Source: Synechococcus sp. C9
GTDB lineage: Bacteria; Cyanobacteriota; Cyanobacteriia; Gloeomargaritales; Gloeomargaritaceae
Direction of reading: 5' to 3'
DNA length: 64,000 nt
Assembly: GCF_022984075.1 (NCBI RefSeq)
Contig: NZ_JALAAD010000001.1
Location: 1,034,455-1,098,454, forward strand
Shown here: positions 17,769-28,221 of the stretch, piece by piece
Numbering within the stretch: the first letter of the stretch is position 1
Layout: each line of letters opens with the position of its first letter
The notes under the pieces: model-generated
Told to the model about the DNA's origin: nothing
The model's input: only the letters and a program-made list of their open reading frames with translations
Databases searched by the model: none
Translations under genes and position numbers: made by a program

Positions 17769-18875
17769 GTGGATTTCTGGTCTTCGTTTTTAGCGGATTT
17801 TGTTAAGCAGTTGCAGTCCCCGACGCTCAGCTTTTTGATTGGTGGGATGGTGATTGCCGCCCTTGGCAGTCAGTTGGTGATTCCCGAGGCAATTTGTCAG
17901 ATCATTGTCTTTATGTTGCTGATTAAAATCGGTCTGACCGGTGGTATGGCTATCCGTAATTCCAATCTGACCGAGATGGTTTTGCCGATGGCATTTGCCA
18001 TAGTGTTGGGCATTCTGATTGTCTTTATTGCCCGCTATACCTTGGCGCGATTGCCCCGGGTCAAAGTTGTGGATGCGCTGGCGACGGGGGGATTATTTGG
18101 GGCGGTGAGTGGCTCGACGATGGCGGCGGCCTTGGCCACGTTGGAGGAACAAAAAATTCCCTTTGAGGCCTGGGCGGGGGCGCTCTATCCGTTTATGGAC
18201 ATTCCCGCTTTGGTGACGGCGATTGTGGTGGCTAATATTTATCTCAACCAAAAGAAACGGCAGGCTACATCGGAGGAATATTTCAGCAGGGAGCCGGTGG
18301 CGGCAGGGGATTATCCCAGTACCCGGCGGGAGTATCTCAGCAAACAGCGGGGGCCGGTCGCGCATCGGGTGGAAATTTGGCCAATTATCAAGGAAAGTCT
18401 CCAGGGGCCTGCCCTATCAGCCATGTTGCTCGGCATTGCCCTGGGTCTGTTTGCTCAGCCGGAGAGTGTTTATAAGAATTTTTACGATCCCCTGTTCCGG
18501 GGTCTGCTTTCGATTCTGATGTTGGTGATGGGGATGGAGGCCTGGTCACGGGTGGGAGAATTGCGGAAGGTGGCCCAATGGTATGTGGTGTACAGTGTAC
18601 TGGCACCGTTTGTGCATGGCTCCATTGCCTTTGCCCTGGGGATGGTGGCTCACTACCTGACGGGGTTCAGCCTGGGTGGGGTCGTGGTGCTGGCGGTGAT
18701 TGCGGCTTCCAGTTCGGACATCTCTGGTCCACCGACTCTGCGGGCGGGGATTCCATCGGCCAATCCCTCGGCGTACATCGGGGCTTCCACAGCCATTGGC
18801 ACACCCGTTGCTATCAGCTTGTGTATCCCGTTTTTCCTGGGGCTGGCGCAGTCCTTGGGTGCAGGAGCAAATTAG
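17769..18875 (+). CDS. sbtA: Sodium-dependent bicarbonate transporter
   Basis: SbtA is the high-affinity Na+/HCO3- symporter of the plasma membrane, induced at low inorganic carbon. A 368-residue protein results from the GTG start at 17769, with AAGGAGG (17757-17763) 5 nt upstream; the in-frame ATG at 17730 lacks such a site. The N-terminus VDFWSSFLADFVKQLQSPTL and FLIGGMVIAALGSQL match SbtA closely. About ten hydrophobic helices are seen with a hydrophilic central loop (KKRQATSEEYFSREP to AHRVE) and IAASSSDISGPPTLR near the C-terminus. sbtB follows 52 bp downstream, its known regulator. Confidence 0.95.
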   Translation: MDFWSSFLADFVKQLQSPTLSFLIGGMVIAALGSQLVIPEAICQIIVFMLLIKIGLTGGMAIRNSNLTEMVLPMAFAIVLGILIVFIARYTLARLPRVKVVDALATGGLFGAVSGSTMAAALATLEEQKIPFEAWAGALYPFMDIPALVTAIVVANIYLNQKKRQATSEEYFSREPVAAGDYPSTRREYLSKQRGPVAHRVEIWPIIKESLQGPALSAMLLGIALGLFAQPESVYKNFYDPLFRGLLSILMLVMGMEAWSRVGELRKVAQWYVVYSVLAPFVHGSIAFALGMVAHYLTGFSLGGVVVLAVIAASSSDISGPPTLRAGIPSANPSAYIGASTAIGTPVAISLCIPFFLGLAQSLGAGAN

Positions 18876-18903
18876 TGTTGGGAAAATCGTACACACTCTG
18901 TAA

Positions 18904-19260
<357 letters not shown>

Positions 19261-19293
19261 ACTAGCATCAACACCTCACTAATGATGATCAGA

Positions 19294-19318
19294 ACCGGGT
19301 GATCCCCGGTTTTTTTTT
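19294..19318 (+). terminator. Rho-independent terminator after sbtAB
   Basis: ACCGGG (19294-19299), loop TGATC, CCCGGT (19305-19310), then a run of nine T. It lies 34 bp after the sbtB stop. Confidence 0.92.
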
Positions 19319-19320
19319 AG

Positions 19321-19366
19321 TGCTATAGGAATCCTAACTGAATTGAGAACAAGGGTCGCAGTAGGT
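19321..19366 (+). repeat. Dispersed repeat, diverged copy F
   Basis: CTATAGGAATCCTAACTGAA followed by TTGAGAACAAGGGTCGCAG is a short, diverged version of the ATATAGCAATCC...AGAACCAAGGG...GCGAC element at 57293. Confidence 0.5.
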
Positions 19367-19466
19367 TCGTTAATTGAATAAGAGCGCCCTACAATAGGAC
19401 TTTATGGGAACCCCTATTTATTTGCACCAATCATCAATCCCATCCTGGGAATGCCTGTATTACTCA

Positions 19467-19496
19467 GAACCAGAGGCGGGGGTGCCCCCTGCGACC
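19467..19496 (+). repeat. Dispersed repeat core, copy B
   Basis: GAACCAGAGGCGGGGGTGCC then CCCTGCGACC. GGGGG-TG-CCCCC can form a hairpin. The same core occurs in copies A, C and D. The rest of the 470-bp spacer 19261-19730 holds no gene I can recognise; 19500-19600 is AT-rich. Confidence 0.7.
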
Positions 19497-19609
19497 GCTA
19501 ATTTTGAATTTATAGAAGTACCCTTATAATAACTTTATAATAAATAAATTGAGGGCGCCTCTATTTATTACTATCAGTGGAAGATTATTTCGCTAAAGTG
19601 CTCATATTA

Positions 19610-19682
19610 ATGGCTACGCCACGCAGGCTATCGAGAACCAAGACGGGGGCTACGCCCCTGCGACCCATTTTTAGCAGTGCCC
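19610..19682 (+). repeat. Dispersed repeat, copy C
   Basis: Begins with the 19-mer ATGGCTACGCCACGCAGGC (19610-19628), also present exactly at 48529-48547. GAACCA, GGGGGCTACGCCCCTGCGACC and CATTTTTAGCAGTGCCC follow, whose last part recurs at 57350-57367. It lies about 50 bp before tsaD. Confidence 0.8.
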
Positions 19683-19730
19683 TTGATGCTCAACCCCTAA
19701 TAAAAACTTGGAGAAATTTACATCAATTTT

Positions 19731-20768
19731 ATGACTACCATATTAGCCATTGAAACCAGTTGCGATGAAACGGCGGTAGCGGTCGTACAAAACCGGTGCG
19801 TTTTAGCGGAGGCGGTGGCTTCCCAAATTGCTCAGCATCAGGTCTATGGCGGCGTGGTGCCGGAACTTGCGTCTCGCCAACATTTGGAAGGGATTAACCT
19901 CCTCCTCCAGCAGGTGCAAAAGCAAACCGGGCTATCCTGGGGGGACGTGGATGGCATTGCCGTTACCTGTGCGCCGGGGTTGGTGGGTGCCTTGAATATC
20001 GGGCTGGCCGCCGCCAAGACATTAGCAGTACTTTATCAACGCCCCCTCGTGGGGATTCATCACCTGGAAGGTCACATTTGCGCCGCTTATTTGACCGAAC
20101 CTACACTGGAACCGCCGTTTTTGTGCCTGTTGGTATCGGGGGGACACACCAGTTTGGTGGCAGTGCGGGACGGACAGACCTATGACCCCCTGGGGCAAAC
20201 CCGGGACGATGCGGTGGGGGAAGCCTTTGATAAGGTGGCTCGCCTGCTGGGGCTAGGGTATCCCGGTGGCCCGTTGATTGACCGGCTGGCCCAAACCGGA
20301 AATCCGCATACTTTTGCATTACCCGAAGGTAAAATTTCCCTGCCGGGGGGGGGCTACCATCCCTACGACATGAGCTTTAGCGGTCTCAAAACCGCCGTGC
20401 GTCGTTTGGTCGAACAACTGCCCTCACCCCTACCGGTAGCGGATGTGGCGGCGAGTTTTCAGTACACTGTGGTGCAAGCCCTGACCCGCCGGGCGATTCG
20501 CTGTGCCTTGGCAGAGGGGTTGACTACCCTGGTCGTGGCTGGGGGGGTGGCAGCCAATCGGGAATTGCGGCAAACCATGACCACCACTGCGGCTCAGCAC
20601 GGTATCCGGGTGATTATCCCGCCCATGAAGTACTGCACGGATAATGCCGCCATGATTGGCTGTGCTGGGGTATTGCGCCTCACCCAAGGACACCATTCCC
20701 CGTTGCACCTCACCAGTCAGTCCCGCCTGTCCCTCACGGAAATTAGTACTTTGTACGTTAAAGACTAG
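19731..20768 (+). CDS. tsaD: tRNA N6-adenosine threonylcarbamoyltransferase
   Basis: TsaD (formerly Gcp) transfers threonylcarbamoyl to A37 of tRNAs reading ANN codons, an essential cytosolic step done with TsaB/TsaE. 345 residues is normal length. Seen: [14 protein letters not shown] at the N-terminus (nucleotide-binding fold of the ASKHA superfamily), HHLEGH with metal ligands His111 and His115, [25 protein letters not shown] and [12 protein letters not shown]. The stop TAG shares CTAG (20765-20768) with the stop of the convergent speA. Confidence 0.97.
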   Translation: MTTILAIETSCDETAVAVVQNRCVLAEAVASQIAQHQVYGGVVPELASRQHLEGINLLLQQVQKQTGLSWGDVDGIAVTCAPGLVGALNIGLAAAKTLAVLYQRPLVGIHHLEGHICAAYLTEPTLEPPFLCLLVSGGHTSLVAVRDGQTYDPLGQTRDDAVGEAFDKVARLLGLGYPGGPLIDRLAQTGNPHTFALPEGKISLPGGGYHPYDMSFSGLKTAVRRLVEQLPSPLPVADVAASFQYTVVQALTRRAIRCALAEGLTTLVVAGGVAANRELRQTMTTTAAQHGIRVIIPPMKYCTDNAAMIGCAGVLRLTQGHHSPLHLTSQSRLSLTEISTLYVKD

Positions 20769-22723
20769 GAATAGCTGGGGTCGCTCAGGTAGGTGTAGCG
20801 GTTCAGGCTGTGTTCGTAGTGGGCAAGCAGGCGTTGGGCTTCATCCAGGGTAATGCGATTGGCTTGCAAAGCGGCTTCACTTTGACGGCGCAGATGTTCA
20901 AGCAAATCCTCCGCATCGTACTGCACATAGCCTAACACTTCCCGGAGGGTGTCGCCCTTGACGACGTGTTCGATGTGATAGCCAGCGGGGGACAACCGAA
21001 TATGCACCGCATTGGTATCCCCAAACAGGTTGTGCAAATTGCCCATAATTTCCTGATAGGCTCCCCCCAAAAACAGCCCCAAGTAGTAGGGTTGCCCCGG
21101 TTGATAGGAGTGCAATTCCAGGAGGGATTTCACATCCCGCAGGTCAATAAAACGATTGATTTTGCCATCACTATCGCAGGTTAAATCCGCTAAAGTACCC
21201 CGGCAAGTGGGTTTTTCATTCAGGCGATGGATGGGCATGATCGGAAAGAGTTGGTCAATTGCCCAGGTATCCGGTGCGGATTGAAAAACGGAAAGATTTA
21301 CATAATAGATGGAAGCCATGATATTGGGCAGGTCTTCGAGGTCGTCGGGAACGTAGTCCTGTTGTTGGGTAATATCCAGAATTTTTTGACAACATCCCCA
21401 ATATAAGCGTTCCGCATCCGCCCGCTCCCGCAGGGTTAAATAACCCAAATTAAATAAGCTAATTGCCTCGTCCTTGAATTGGGTGGCATCGTGGTAGGCT
21501 TCCTGATAGTTATCCGGGCGGATTGTGCTGTAGGTTTCGTACAAATTCCGCAGGACGATATGGGCTGATTCCGGGGGGCTAGGTGGGACATCCCGTGGCA
21601 CTTCCCCGGTTCCCAACACATCGAAAATCAACACGGATTGATGCGCTGTTAATGCCCGCCCACTTTCACTGATTAAGGTCGGGACAGGCAGGTTTTTCTG
21701 CATACAGGCATCTTTGATGGCAGCCACCACATCGTTGGCATAGTTCTGCATGGTGTAATTCACGGAGGCATAAAAATTGGTTTTGGAGCCGTCGTAATCT
21801 ACCCCCAAACCCCCCCCCACATCCAGATAGCCCATCGGCGCACCCAAAGCCATTAATTCTGTGTAAATTTGCCCCGCTTCCTTGAGGGCATCCTTCAGCA
21901 CCCCAATTGCGGAAATTTGCGAACCAATATGGAAATGCAACAGCCGTAAACAGTCCAGTAAATTAACTGCCTGGAGGCGTTCAACGGTTTGCAAAATTTC
22001 CGGTACGGTCAAGCCAAATTTCGCCCGTTCCCCGGCGGAATCTCCCCAACGTCCCACCCCTTTGGTACTGAGTTTTGCCCGCACGCCCACCACCGGACGA
22101 ATGCCGAGGTTTTGACTGGCTTGGATCACCAATTCCAGTTCCGCCAATTGCTCCAAAACGATGATGGTTTCATGCCCCAACCGGCGGCTCAAAATCGCTG
22201 TTTCGATATACTCCCGGTCTTTGTAACCATTACAAATCAAAAGTGGTGCCGCCTGCGGTTGTCCCGTCGGCAGGGTGGATAGGGCAATTAGTAATTCCGG
22301 TTTGGAACCCGCTTCTAACCCAAAATGATAGGGTTGACCAAACTGCACCAGGGCTTCGACCAAATGCCGTTGTTGATTACATTTAACCGGAAATACACCC
22401 CGATAAACGCCTTCGTAATTGTAGCGGGCAATGGCTTTAGCAAAACAGGCATTTAGCCGTTCAATCCGATTCTGTAAAATGTCGGGAAAACGAATCAGTA
22501 AAGGTAGCTGGATATTCCGTCGCTGCAAGGATTGCACCAATTCAAATAAGTCTAGGGAACCGCCCCGTTCTCCCATCGGCGAAACCGTAACCCGACCGGC
22601 GGCATTAATCGAAAAATAGGGTTCGCCCCAGCCCTTGATCCGGTACAATTCCTCGCTATCTTCAATCCCCCAAGATGATGCGGGTGCGGTTGCCGGAACC
22701 ATCAAACCTGCCTGTGTGGTCAT
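20765..22723 (-). CDS. speA: Biosynthetic arginine decarboxylase
   Basis: A PLP fold-III enzyme that converts arginine to agmatine, the entry to polyamine synthesis. Seen: [20 protein letters not shown] at the N-terminus, [16 protein letters not shown] with the PLP lysine, [24 protein letters not shown] and the C-terminal [16 protein letters not shown]. Start is uncertain: ATGs in frame at 22816, 22723 and 22702 give 683, 652 and 645 residues. 22723 or 22702 are favoured because the family usually begins shortly before the SEELY segment and the 22816 ATG collides with the divergent gene's start. The deoxyhypusine-synthase-like gene at 5634 may act downstream in polyamine metabolism. Confidence 0.93.
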   Translation of the reverse strand: MTTQAGLMVPATAPASSWGIEDSEELYRIKGWGEPYFSINAAGRVTVSPMGERGGSLDLFELVQSLQRRNIQLPLLIRFPDILQNRIERLNACFAKAIARYNYEGVYRGVFPVKCNQQRHLVEALVQFGQPYHFGLEAGSKPELLIALSTLPTGQPQAAPLLICNGYKDREYIETAILSRRLGHETIIVLEQLAELELVIQASQNLGIRPVVGVRAKLSTKGVGRWGDSAGERAKFGLTVPEILQTVERLQAVNLLDCLRLLHFHIGSQISAIGVLKDALKEAGQIYTELMALGAPMGYLDVGGGLGVDYDGSKTNFYASVNYTMQNYANDVVAAIKDACMQKNLPVPTLISESGRALTAHQSVLIFDVLGTGEVPRDVPPSPPESAHIVLRNLYETYSTIRPDNYQEAYHDATQFKDEAISLFNLGYLTLRERADAERLYWGCCQKILDITQQQDYVPDDLEDLPNIMASIYYVNLSVFQSAPDTWAIDQLFPIMPIHRLNEKPTCRGTLADLTCDSDGKINRFIDLRDVKSLLELHSYQPGQPYYLGLFLGGAYQEIMGNLHNLFGDTNAVHIRLSPAGYHIEHVVKGDTLREVLGYVQYDAEDLLEHLRRQSEAALQANRITLDEAQRLLAHYEHSLNRYTYLSDPSYS

Positions 22724-22814
22724 GAATGCCTGTGCCCCCAATGCGGCTAACATCACAAATCTTACCGGTTCGCCGCTAAAATGGGGGGAACGGGTTGCAA
22801 TGGGCGGAACAGGC

Positions 22815-23588
22815 ATGCGTAAGTATTCCTACTGGTTTTTGGGGTGTGCCCTGGGGGTCGTTCTATGGGGTTGGGCGAGGGCAGGGCAGGCGTTACCGCC
22901 GGAATCCGCACCGGAAGCGGTGAAAACCTTTGTCCGTCAGTTGGATGAGGCGATGAATCAACGCAACCCGGATTCTGTACTAAATTTATACAGCAATAAT
23001 TTTAGCCACGGGGACGGCTACAACCGAGAAGTTATCGCCAAATCCCTCGCTCGACTGTGGCAGAGATTTCCCAATTTGACCTACCGCACCGAGTTGACCA
23101 ACTGGCAACCCCAGGGGCAGGGTTTTGTGGTGGAGTTGCAGACCCGCATCCAGGGCACGGAGACGCAAAAGGGACGGCAGTTTAATTTAGCCAGTATTTT
23201 GAAAACCCGGCAAACCCTGAGCCAGGGGCAAATCCAACGACAGGAAATTCTCAGCGAGCAGACCCAGCTAACTTCTGGGAAGGAGCCACCCCAGGTAACG
23301 GTGAATGCGCCGGAGGTGGTGGCACCGGGGCAACGGTTTGATTTTGATGTGATCGTCCAGGAACCACTTCAGGATGAGCAGGTGTTGGGGACGGCGATGA
23401 CGATGGCGGTGAACCCGGAGCAATTGCTGGAAAATCCCCGCTTGAGTCTGGAGGTGCTGTCCTCTGGCGGTCTGTTCAAAACCGGGCAAGCCCCCAACAC
23501 CCCCGGCAGTCAGTGGTTGTCGGCGGTTCTGGTGCGCCAGGGGGGGATTACAGTGGTCACCCGCCGCCTACGGGTCGCTACGCCATGA
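22815..23588 (+). CDS. Exported NTF2/SnoaL-like protein, unknown
   Basis: 257 residues from the ATG at 22815, chosen because MRKYSYWFLGCALGVVLWGW then AGQA forms a signal peptide; an upstream in-frame ATG would place that peptide internally. Residues about 30-150 (AVKTFVRQLDEAMNQRNPDS, VLNLYSNNFSHGDGYNREVI) look like an NTF2-like cone fold such as SnoaL/DUF4440. The rest is a beta-rich region with PEVVAPGQRFDFDVIVQEPL. The role is unknown. Its TGA overlaps the minC ATG (ATGA). The start codon and the longest speA start overlap in a CATG palindrome at 22814-22817. Confidence 0.75.
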   Translation: MRKYSYWFLGCALGVVLWGWARAGQALPPESAPEAVKTFVRQLDEAMNQRNPDSVLNLYSNNFSHGDGYNREVIAKSLARLWQRFPNLTYRTELTNWQPQGQGFVVELQTRIQGTETQKGRQFNLASILKTRQTLSQGQIQRQEILSEQTQLTSGKEPPQVTVNAPEVVAPGQRFDFDVIVQEPLQDEQVLGTAMTMAVNPEQLLENPRLSLEVLSSGGLFKTGQAPNTPGSQWLSAVLVRQGGITVVTRRLRVATP

Positions 23589-24262
23589 CCTGTCCATTGG
23601 TGCAACCGGGCACCCTGGGGTTGGAGGTGACCTTACCCCCGGATTTGGATTGGACACACCTGCAAGATGTACTGCAACAGTATTTTCAACTCACCGAGTC
23701 CTGGTGGTCACCGGCAAGCCCAGTCCGGCTGGTGGCGGGAACACGGGTTCTGAGTACGGAGCAGTTGGCATGGTTAGCAGAATTATTACAAAAGCATGAT
23801 TTAGTGCTTGTAAATGTGCAAACCGAGGTGCGGGCAACGGCGGTGGCAGGGGCAATGGCGGGGTATTCGGTGGCGCAGGGGGAGTTACCTGCCCAGGCAG
23901 AACCATTAGGGGCACCCGCTTTGTATCTCAACCATGCGGTGCGCTCAGGGGTGGAGGTACGCCATCCGGGGACGGTGGTGGTGGTGGGGGACGTGAACCC
24001 GGGGGGTTGTATCGTGGCAGACGGCGATATTCTGGTGTGGGGGCGGTTGCGGGGGGTCGCCCATGCGGGGGCGGGGGGCAATTCTCAACGGTTGATCATG
24101 GCGTTGGAGATGGCGGCTACCCAATTACGCATCGGTCGTTTGGTCGCCCGTACCCCGGCGCATCTGGCGTTTTACCCGGAGGTCGCCTGTGTGCAGGGGG
24201 ATGCCATTGTCCTCCATCCGGCTCGGGATTTTGGCAGAACGACCCCTGGGGGAGTATTCTGA
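23585..24262 (+). CDS. minC: Septum site-determining protein MinC
   Basis: The FtsZ antagonist that blocks division away from midcell. 226 residues from the ATG at 23585 in an ATGA overlap with the preceding gene. The N-terminal domain is poorly conserved, as usual. The C-terminal beta-helix is clear: GVEVRHPGTVVVVGDVNPGG, IVADGDILVWGRLRGVAHAG and LRIGRLVAR. It starts the minCDE operon, with minD 23 bp and minE 11 bp further on. Confidence 0.93.
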   Translation: MTCPLVQPGTLGLEVTLPPDLDWTHLQDVLQQYFQLTESWWSPASPVRLVAGTRVLSTEQLAWLAELLQKHDLVLVNVQTEVRATAVAGAMAGYSVAQGELPAQAEPLGAPALYLNHAVRSGVEVRHPGTVVVVGDVNPGGCIVADGDILVWGRLRGVAHAGAGGNSQRLIMALEMAATQLRIGRLVARTPAHLAFYPEVACVQGDAIVLHPARDFGRTTPGGVF

Positions 24263-24285
24263 TAGGCAAGCATAGCGGGTCAGGC

Positions 24286-25083
24286 ATGGGACGGATTGTG
24301 GTCATTACTTCGGGCAAGGGGGGTGTGGGCAAAACCACCACCACGGCGAATTTGGGCATGGCGTTGACCCGGTTGGGGCGGACGGTTGCCCTGATGGATG
24401 CGGATTTTGGTCTCCGCAATTTGGATTTACTGTTGGGGCTGGAAAACCGGGTGGTGTACACGGCGTTGGAGGTGTTGGCGGGGGACTGTCGCCTGGAGCA
24501 AGCCCTGGTGCGGGACAAACGGCAACCGGGTTTGGCACTGTTACCGGCGGCACAAAATCGTAATAAAGATGCCATTACGCCGGAGCAAATGAAGCAGTTG
24601 GCAAACCTGCTGGCGGAAAAATTTGATTATGTGCTGATTGACTGCCCCGCCGGGATTGAATCCGGGTTCAAAAATGCCATTGCCCCGGCGCAGGAAGCCC
24701 TGTTGGTGACCACCCCGGAAATTGCCGCCGTGCGGGATGCGGACCGAGTCGTGGGGCTGTTGGAAGCGCATGGGATTCGCAAAATTGCCCTGATTGTCAA
24801 CCGCATTCGCCCCCAGATGGTGCAGGCAAATAACATGATGTCGGTGTCGGATGTGCAGGAGATTTTGGCAATTCCTTTGGCGGGGCTGGTGCCCGATGAT
24901 GAACGGGTGATCATTTCCACCAATCGGGGGGAACCCTTGGTGCTGGAGGCGAATTTATCCCTGCCGGGGATCGCTTTTCATAATATTGCCCGCCGGTTGG
25001 AGGGGGAAAAAGTACCGCTTCTCGACCTCGATGCCCCTTACAATACCCTTATGGGTCGTTTGCGCCGTTTCTTTAGCCGGTAA
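24286..25083 (+). CDS. minD: Septum site-determining protein MinD
   Basis: A membrane-associated ATPase that recruits MinC and oscillates with MinE. 265 residues from the ATG at 24286; the frame is open further upstream but that stretch overlaps minC and is not MinD-like. Seen: deviant Walker A KGGVGKT (11-17) with signature Lys11, [28 protein letters not shown] and the C-terminal amphipathic membrane-targeting helix [11 protein letters not shown]. Confidence 0.97.
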   Translation: MGRIVVITSGKGGVGKTTTTANLGMALTRLGRTVALMDADFGLRNLDLLLGLENRVVYTALEVLAGDCRLEQALVRDKRQPGLALLPAAQNRNKDAITPEQMKQLANLLAEKFDYVLIDCPAGIESGFKNAIAPAQEALLVTTPEIAAVRDADRVVGLLEAHGIRKIALIVNRIRPQMVQANNMMSVSDVQEILAIPLAGLVPDDERVIISTNRGEPLVLEANLSLPGIAFHNIARRLEGEKVPLLDLDAPYNTLMGRLRRFFSR

Positions 25084-25094
25084 TATGGGGTGAT

Positions 25095-25379
25095 ATGTCG
25101 GTACTGACTGTGATTCAAGAATTTTTAGAGCGTTTATTTCCCCGTTCCGGTGGTAGTCGCCAGGATGTGAAACGGCGTTTGCAATTGGTGCTTGCCCATG
25201 ACCGGGCAGATTTAACGCCAGAAATGTTGGAAAAGATGCGCCAAGAAATCGTGGAAGTGATCTCCCGTTATGTGGAATTTGATGCGGAAGGGATGGAATT
25301 TTCTTTAGAAATGGATGAACGGGTCACCGCCTTAATCGCCAATGTCCCGATCCGGCGGGTGCGTAATGAAGTGCTGTAG
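25095..25379 (+). CDS. minE: Cell division topological specificity factor MinE
   Basis: 94 residues. MinE stimulates MinD ATPase and restricts MinC to the poles. Seen: N-terminal [20 protein letters not shown] (membrane-binding and anti-MinCD region), [20 protein letters not shown] and [19 protein letters not shown]. The gene follows minD by 11 bp. Confidence 0.95.
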   Translation: MSVLTVIQEFLERLFPRSGGSRQDVKRRLQLVLAHDRADLTPEMLEKMRQEIVEVISRYVEFDAEGMEFSLEMDERVTALIANVPIRRVRNEVL

Positions 25380-25388
25380 TTGTTCCTC

Positions 25389-26360
25389 ATGATCCGTTAT
25401 TCCCTGCTGGTGCCGGTTTACAATGAAGCGCAAAATTTACCCCAACTGTATCAGCGGCTCCAACCCATCATGGATAGCTTAGATGGAACCACAGAATTGG
25501 TTTTGGTCAATGATGGGAGCCGGGATGAATCTTTAGAATTAATGCGGGAATTGCATCAGAAAGACCGGCGGGTTTGTTATATCAATTTAGCACGGAATTT
25601 TGGGCATCAAATTGCGGTGAGTGCGGGATTACAGTTTGTGCGGGGAGAGGCGGTGATAATTTTAGACGCAGATTTGCAAGACCCACCCGAATTGATCCCC
25701 GATATGATTGCCCTGTGGAAGCAGGATTATCAGGTGGTTTATGGTCAAAGAATCAAACGCAAAGAAAATTGGTTTAAGCGGTTTTGTGCCTATGGTTTTT
25801 ATCGGGTGTTGGGGTATCTAGCAAGTGTGGACATTCCCCGGGATACGGGGGATTTTTGTCTTTTAGACCGGCGGGTGGTGGATGTGTTAAATGCCATGCC
25901 GGAACGGAACCGTTATGTGCGGGGATTGCGGGCGTGGGTAGGGTTTCGGCAAACACCAATTTTCTATCACCGTCCACCCCGATATGCTGGTGAACCAAAG
26001 TACACCTTCCGCAAAAGTTTGTCTCTAGCAATTAATGCTTTGGTTTCTTTTTCCCGGGTGCCTTTACGTTTGGCAACATACTTAGGTTTTTTAGCTGGAT
26101 TGCTGGCTTTGATCATGTCTATTTTAGTAATTTACTGGCGATTTTTTGCCCCCGATTCTCCCCTCACGGGTTATTCATTGATTATTTTAACCATTTTATT
26201 TTTAAGTGCCGCTCAACTGATTACTATTGGCATTCTTGGGGAATATATTGGTCTGATTTATGAAGAAGTGAAAGCCCGTCCTTTATTTACAGTTTCAGAA
26301 GTGTGTGGTTTTGAATCTCAGGAAGTTGCACCATTAGCAAATGAATCCATACGGGTATGA
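25389..26360 (+). CDS. Family 2 glycosyltransferase with two C-terminal membrane helices
   Basis: 323 residues, DPM1/GtrB-like. Seen: [51 protein letters not shown] (the DxD metal site) and the helix before the membrane, [19 protein letters not shown]. Two hydrophobic helices lie at about 232-255 and 265-290. Such enzymes move a sugar from a nucleotide donor to polyprenyl phosphate at the plasma membrane. The ATG at 25389 is preferred over an in-frame TTG at 25380; neither has a good ribosome site. It may be read through from minE. Confidence 0.88.
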   Translation: MIRYSLLVPVYNEAQNLPQLYQRLQPIMDSLDGTTELVLVNDGSRDESLELMRELHQKDRRVCYINLARNFGHQIAVSAGLQFVRGEAVIILDADLQDPPELIPDMIALWKQDYQVVYGQRIKRKENWFKRFCAYGFYRVLGYLASVDIPRDTGDFCLLDRRVVDVLNAMPERNRYVRGLRAWVGFRQTPIFYHRPPRYAGEPKYTFRKSLSLAINALVSFSRVPLRLATYLGFLAGLLALIMSILVIYWRFFAPDSPLTGYSLIILTILFLSAAQLITIGILGEYIGLIYEEVKARPLFTVSEVCGFESQEVAPLANESIRV

Positions 26361-26418
26361 GGCGATTCAGTTAAAAATTCACAAACCAGATTCCTCAACG
26401 CAGGAATAATACTAACCT

Positions 26419-28221
26419 CTAAGATTTGAGCAATAATAACCTGTTACCTGGCAAACTCACCGCCCAAGGGAACGGAGATTCTTTCTGGAGTTGCCATTTC
26501 TCTTTGAATAGTTCCGCTTGCAGATGGTAATCGTGGCTACCAGTGGGCGGTTCATGGAGTTTGAGATAGAGGGTCATGCGGTGGGGGGTTTCATTGGTCC
26601 ATGCCACCCAGGCGGGGAACGTATTGGGTTGGTCGAGGTTATTCCCAAAGGTGAGGTGATGGGCACGGATGCCAATGTGCGTGTATTCAGGGGTGATTGG
26701 TTCGGCAATATGCAGGCTACACTGCCAGTCATGGGCGTAAACCGTATGGGCGTTGATGACCTCGATGGCAGAAAAATTTTTACACCCCGTGAGTTGGGCA
26801 ATGGTCAGGGTACGAGGGTGAGCAAACACGGTGCGCTTGTGATCGCAGGCAATCACTTTTCCCCCAGACATCACCATTAACCTGTCGCAGACCCGATAGA
26901 GTTCCTCAAGGTTGTGACTCACAAAGAGGGTACAGCCGCCGTAGTTCGCCAGGGTCTGGATCAACTGCTGTTCCATCTGATGGCGTAGGTGGGTGTCCAG
27001 AGCCGAAAACGGTTCATCCAGCAAAAGAGCTTCAGGTTCCGTTGCCAATGCCCGTGCCAGAGCGACCCTTTGTTGCTGTCCCCCCGATAGCTGATGGGGA
27101 TAGCGGTTCCCCAATCCCGATAGTTGAAAAGCCTCTAGGTAGTGGTGGATGCGTCGCCTGCGCTCCCGTGTGTCCAGGTGTTGGAGTCCAAAACCGATAT
27201 TTTGGCTGACGGTCAGGTGCGGGAACAGGGCGTAGTGTTGAAAGACCAAACTGACCTTGCGCCGATGGCTAGGGACATGGATGCCCTTTTCCGAGTCAAA
27301 CAAAGTGCGACCATTGAGGACAATGCGCCCGCAAGTGGGAGTCTCTACCCCAGCAATACACTTGAGGGTCATGCTTTTGCCCGAACCCGACCCCCCCAAA
27401 ATTCCCAAACGCTCGGACTCCGCCTGAAAAGCCAATTGCAGGGAAAAATCGCCCAGGCGCTTGTGTATGTCCACCTCCAGCCCCGTCCCCTTGACCTTGG
27501 CAATGGGAACAGCCGGGTTTGCCCCTGCATACCGAGGTTGCGCCCTAGGAAACTTTTGGGGATGCCCTAGCCATAGATTCACCAAGGCAATCGCCCCAAA
27601 GGACAGCCCCATCATTGCCCCTGTCCAGAGCCACGCCTCCGCCACCGCCCCCGCCTCCACCGCGAAGTAAATCGCCATCGGCATCGTCTGGGTTTCCCCC
27701 CGAATGTTGCCCGCCAGCATGAGGGTCGCCCCAAATTCCCCCAGTGCCCTGGCAAAAGACAGCACTGTGCCCGCCGCCACCCCCGGCATGGACAAGGGCA
27801 AAAGAATCTGCCAAAAGGTACGCCAAGGGTTAGCTCCCAGGGTTTGGGCGACCGCCAACAGGCTGTGATCCACCTGCTCAAATGCTCCCAAAACGGTTTT
27901 GTACATCAAAGGGAACGCCACCACCGCCCCTGCGATCACCCCCCCGTACCAAGTAAACACCACCGAAAAATTAAACTGCGCCAGCCAATGCCCCAGCCAG
28001 CCATTTTTGCCAAAGAGCACCAACAGGATAAACCCCACCACCGTCGGCGGCAGTACCAAGGGAGCTAAAAAAATTCCCTCCAGCAAAGATTTCCAGCGCC
28101 CTCGATAGCCCAACATGGCATAAGCCGTGCCCAGTCCTAAAAAAAAGACCACAACGGTTGCCACCCCGGCGATTCTCAGGGAAATCCAAAAGGGCGAAAA
28201 GTCCAGACTACCCCAGTTCAT
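26419..28221 (-). CDS. modBC: Molybdate ABC transporter, fused permease-ATPase
   Basis: 600 residues joining ModB and ModC. Residues about 1-220 are the permease, with five to six hydrophobic helices and the ATPase-contact loop EQVDHSLLAVAQTLGANPW (about 115-135). From about 248 comes the ABC ATPase: Walker A GGSGSGKS (276-283), Q-loop VFQHYALFP, signature LSGGQQQR, Walker B ALLLDEPFSALD. A C-terminal TOBE/Mop-like part follows (IEVINAHTVYAHDWQCSL). Fused modBC is known in cyanobacteria. The ATG at 28221 overlaps the modA stop in TGATG. It supplies molybdate for the nitrogenase encoded upstream. Confidence 0.95.
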   Translation of the reverse strand: MNWGSLDFSPFWISLRIAGVATVVVFFLGLGTAYAMLGYRGRWKSLLEGIFLAPLVLPPTVVGFILLVLFGKNGWLGHWLAQFNFSVVFTWYGGVIAGAVVAFPLMYKTVLGAFEQVDHSLLAVAQTLGANPWRTFWQILLPLSMPGVAAGTVLSFARALGEFGATLMLAGNIRGETQTMPMAIYFAVEAGAVAEAWLWTGAMMGLSFGAIALVNLWLGHPQKFPRAQPRYAGANPAVPIAKVKGTGLEVDIHKRLGDFSLQLAFQAESERLGILGGSGSGKSMTLKCIAGVETPTCGRIVLNGRTLFDSEKGIHVPSHRRKVSLVFQHYALFPHLTVSQNIGFGLQHLDTRERRRRIHHYLEAFQLSGLGNRYPHQLSGGQQQRVALARALATEPEALLLDEPFSALDTHLRHQMEQQLIQTLANYGGCTLFVSHNLEELYRVCDRLMVMSGGKVIACDHKRTVFAHPRTLTIAQLTGCKNFSAIEVINAHTVYAHDWQCSLHIAEPITPEYTHIGIRAHHLTFGNNLDQPNTFPAWVAWTNETPHRMTLYLKLHEPPTGSHDYHLQAELFKEKWQLQKESPFPWAVSLPGNRLLLLKS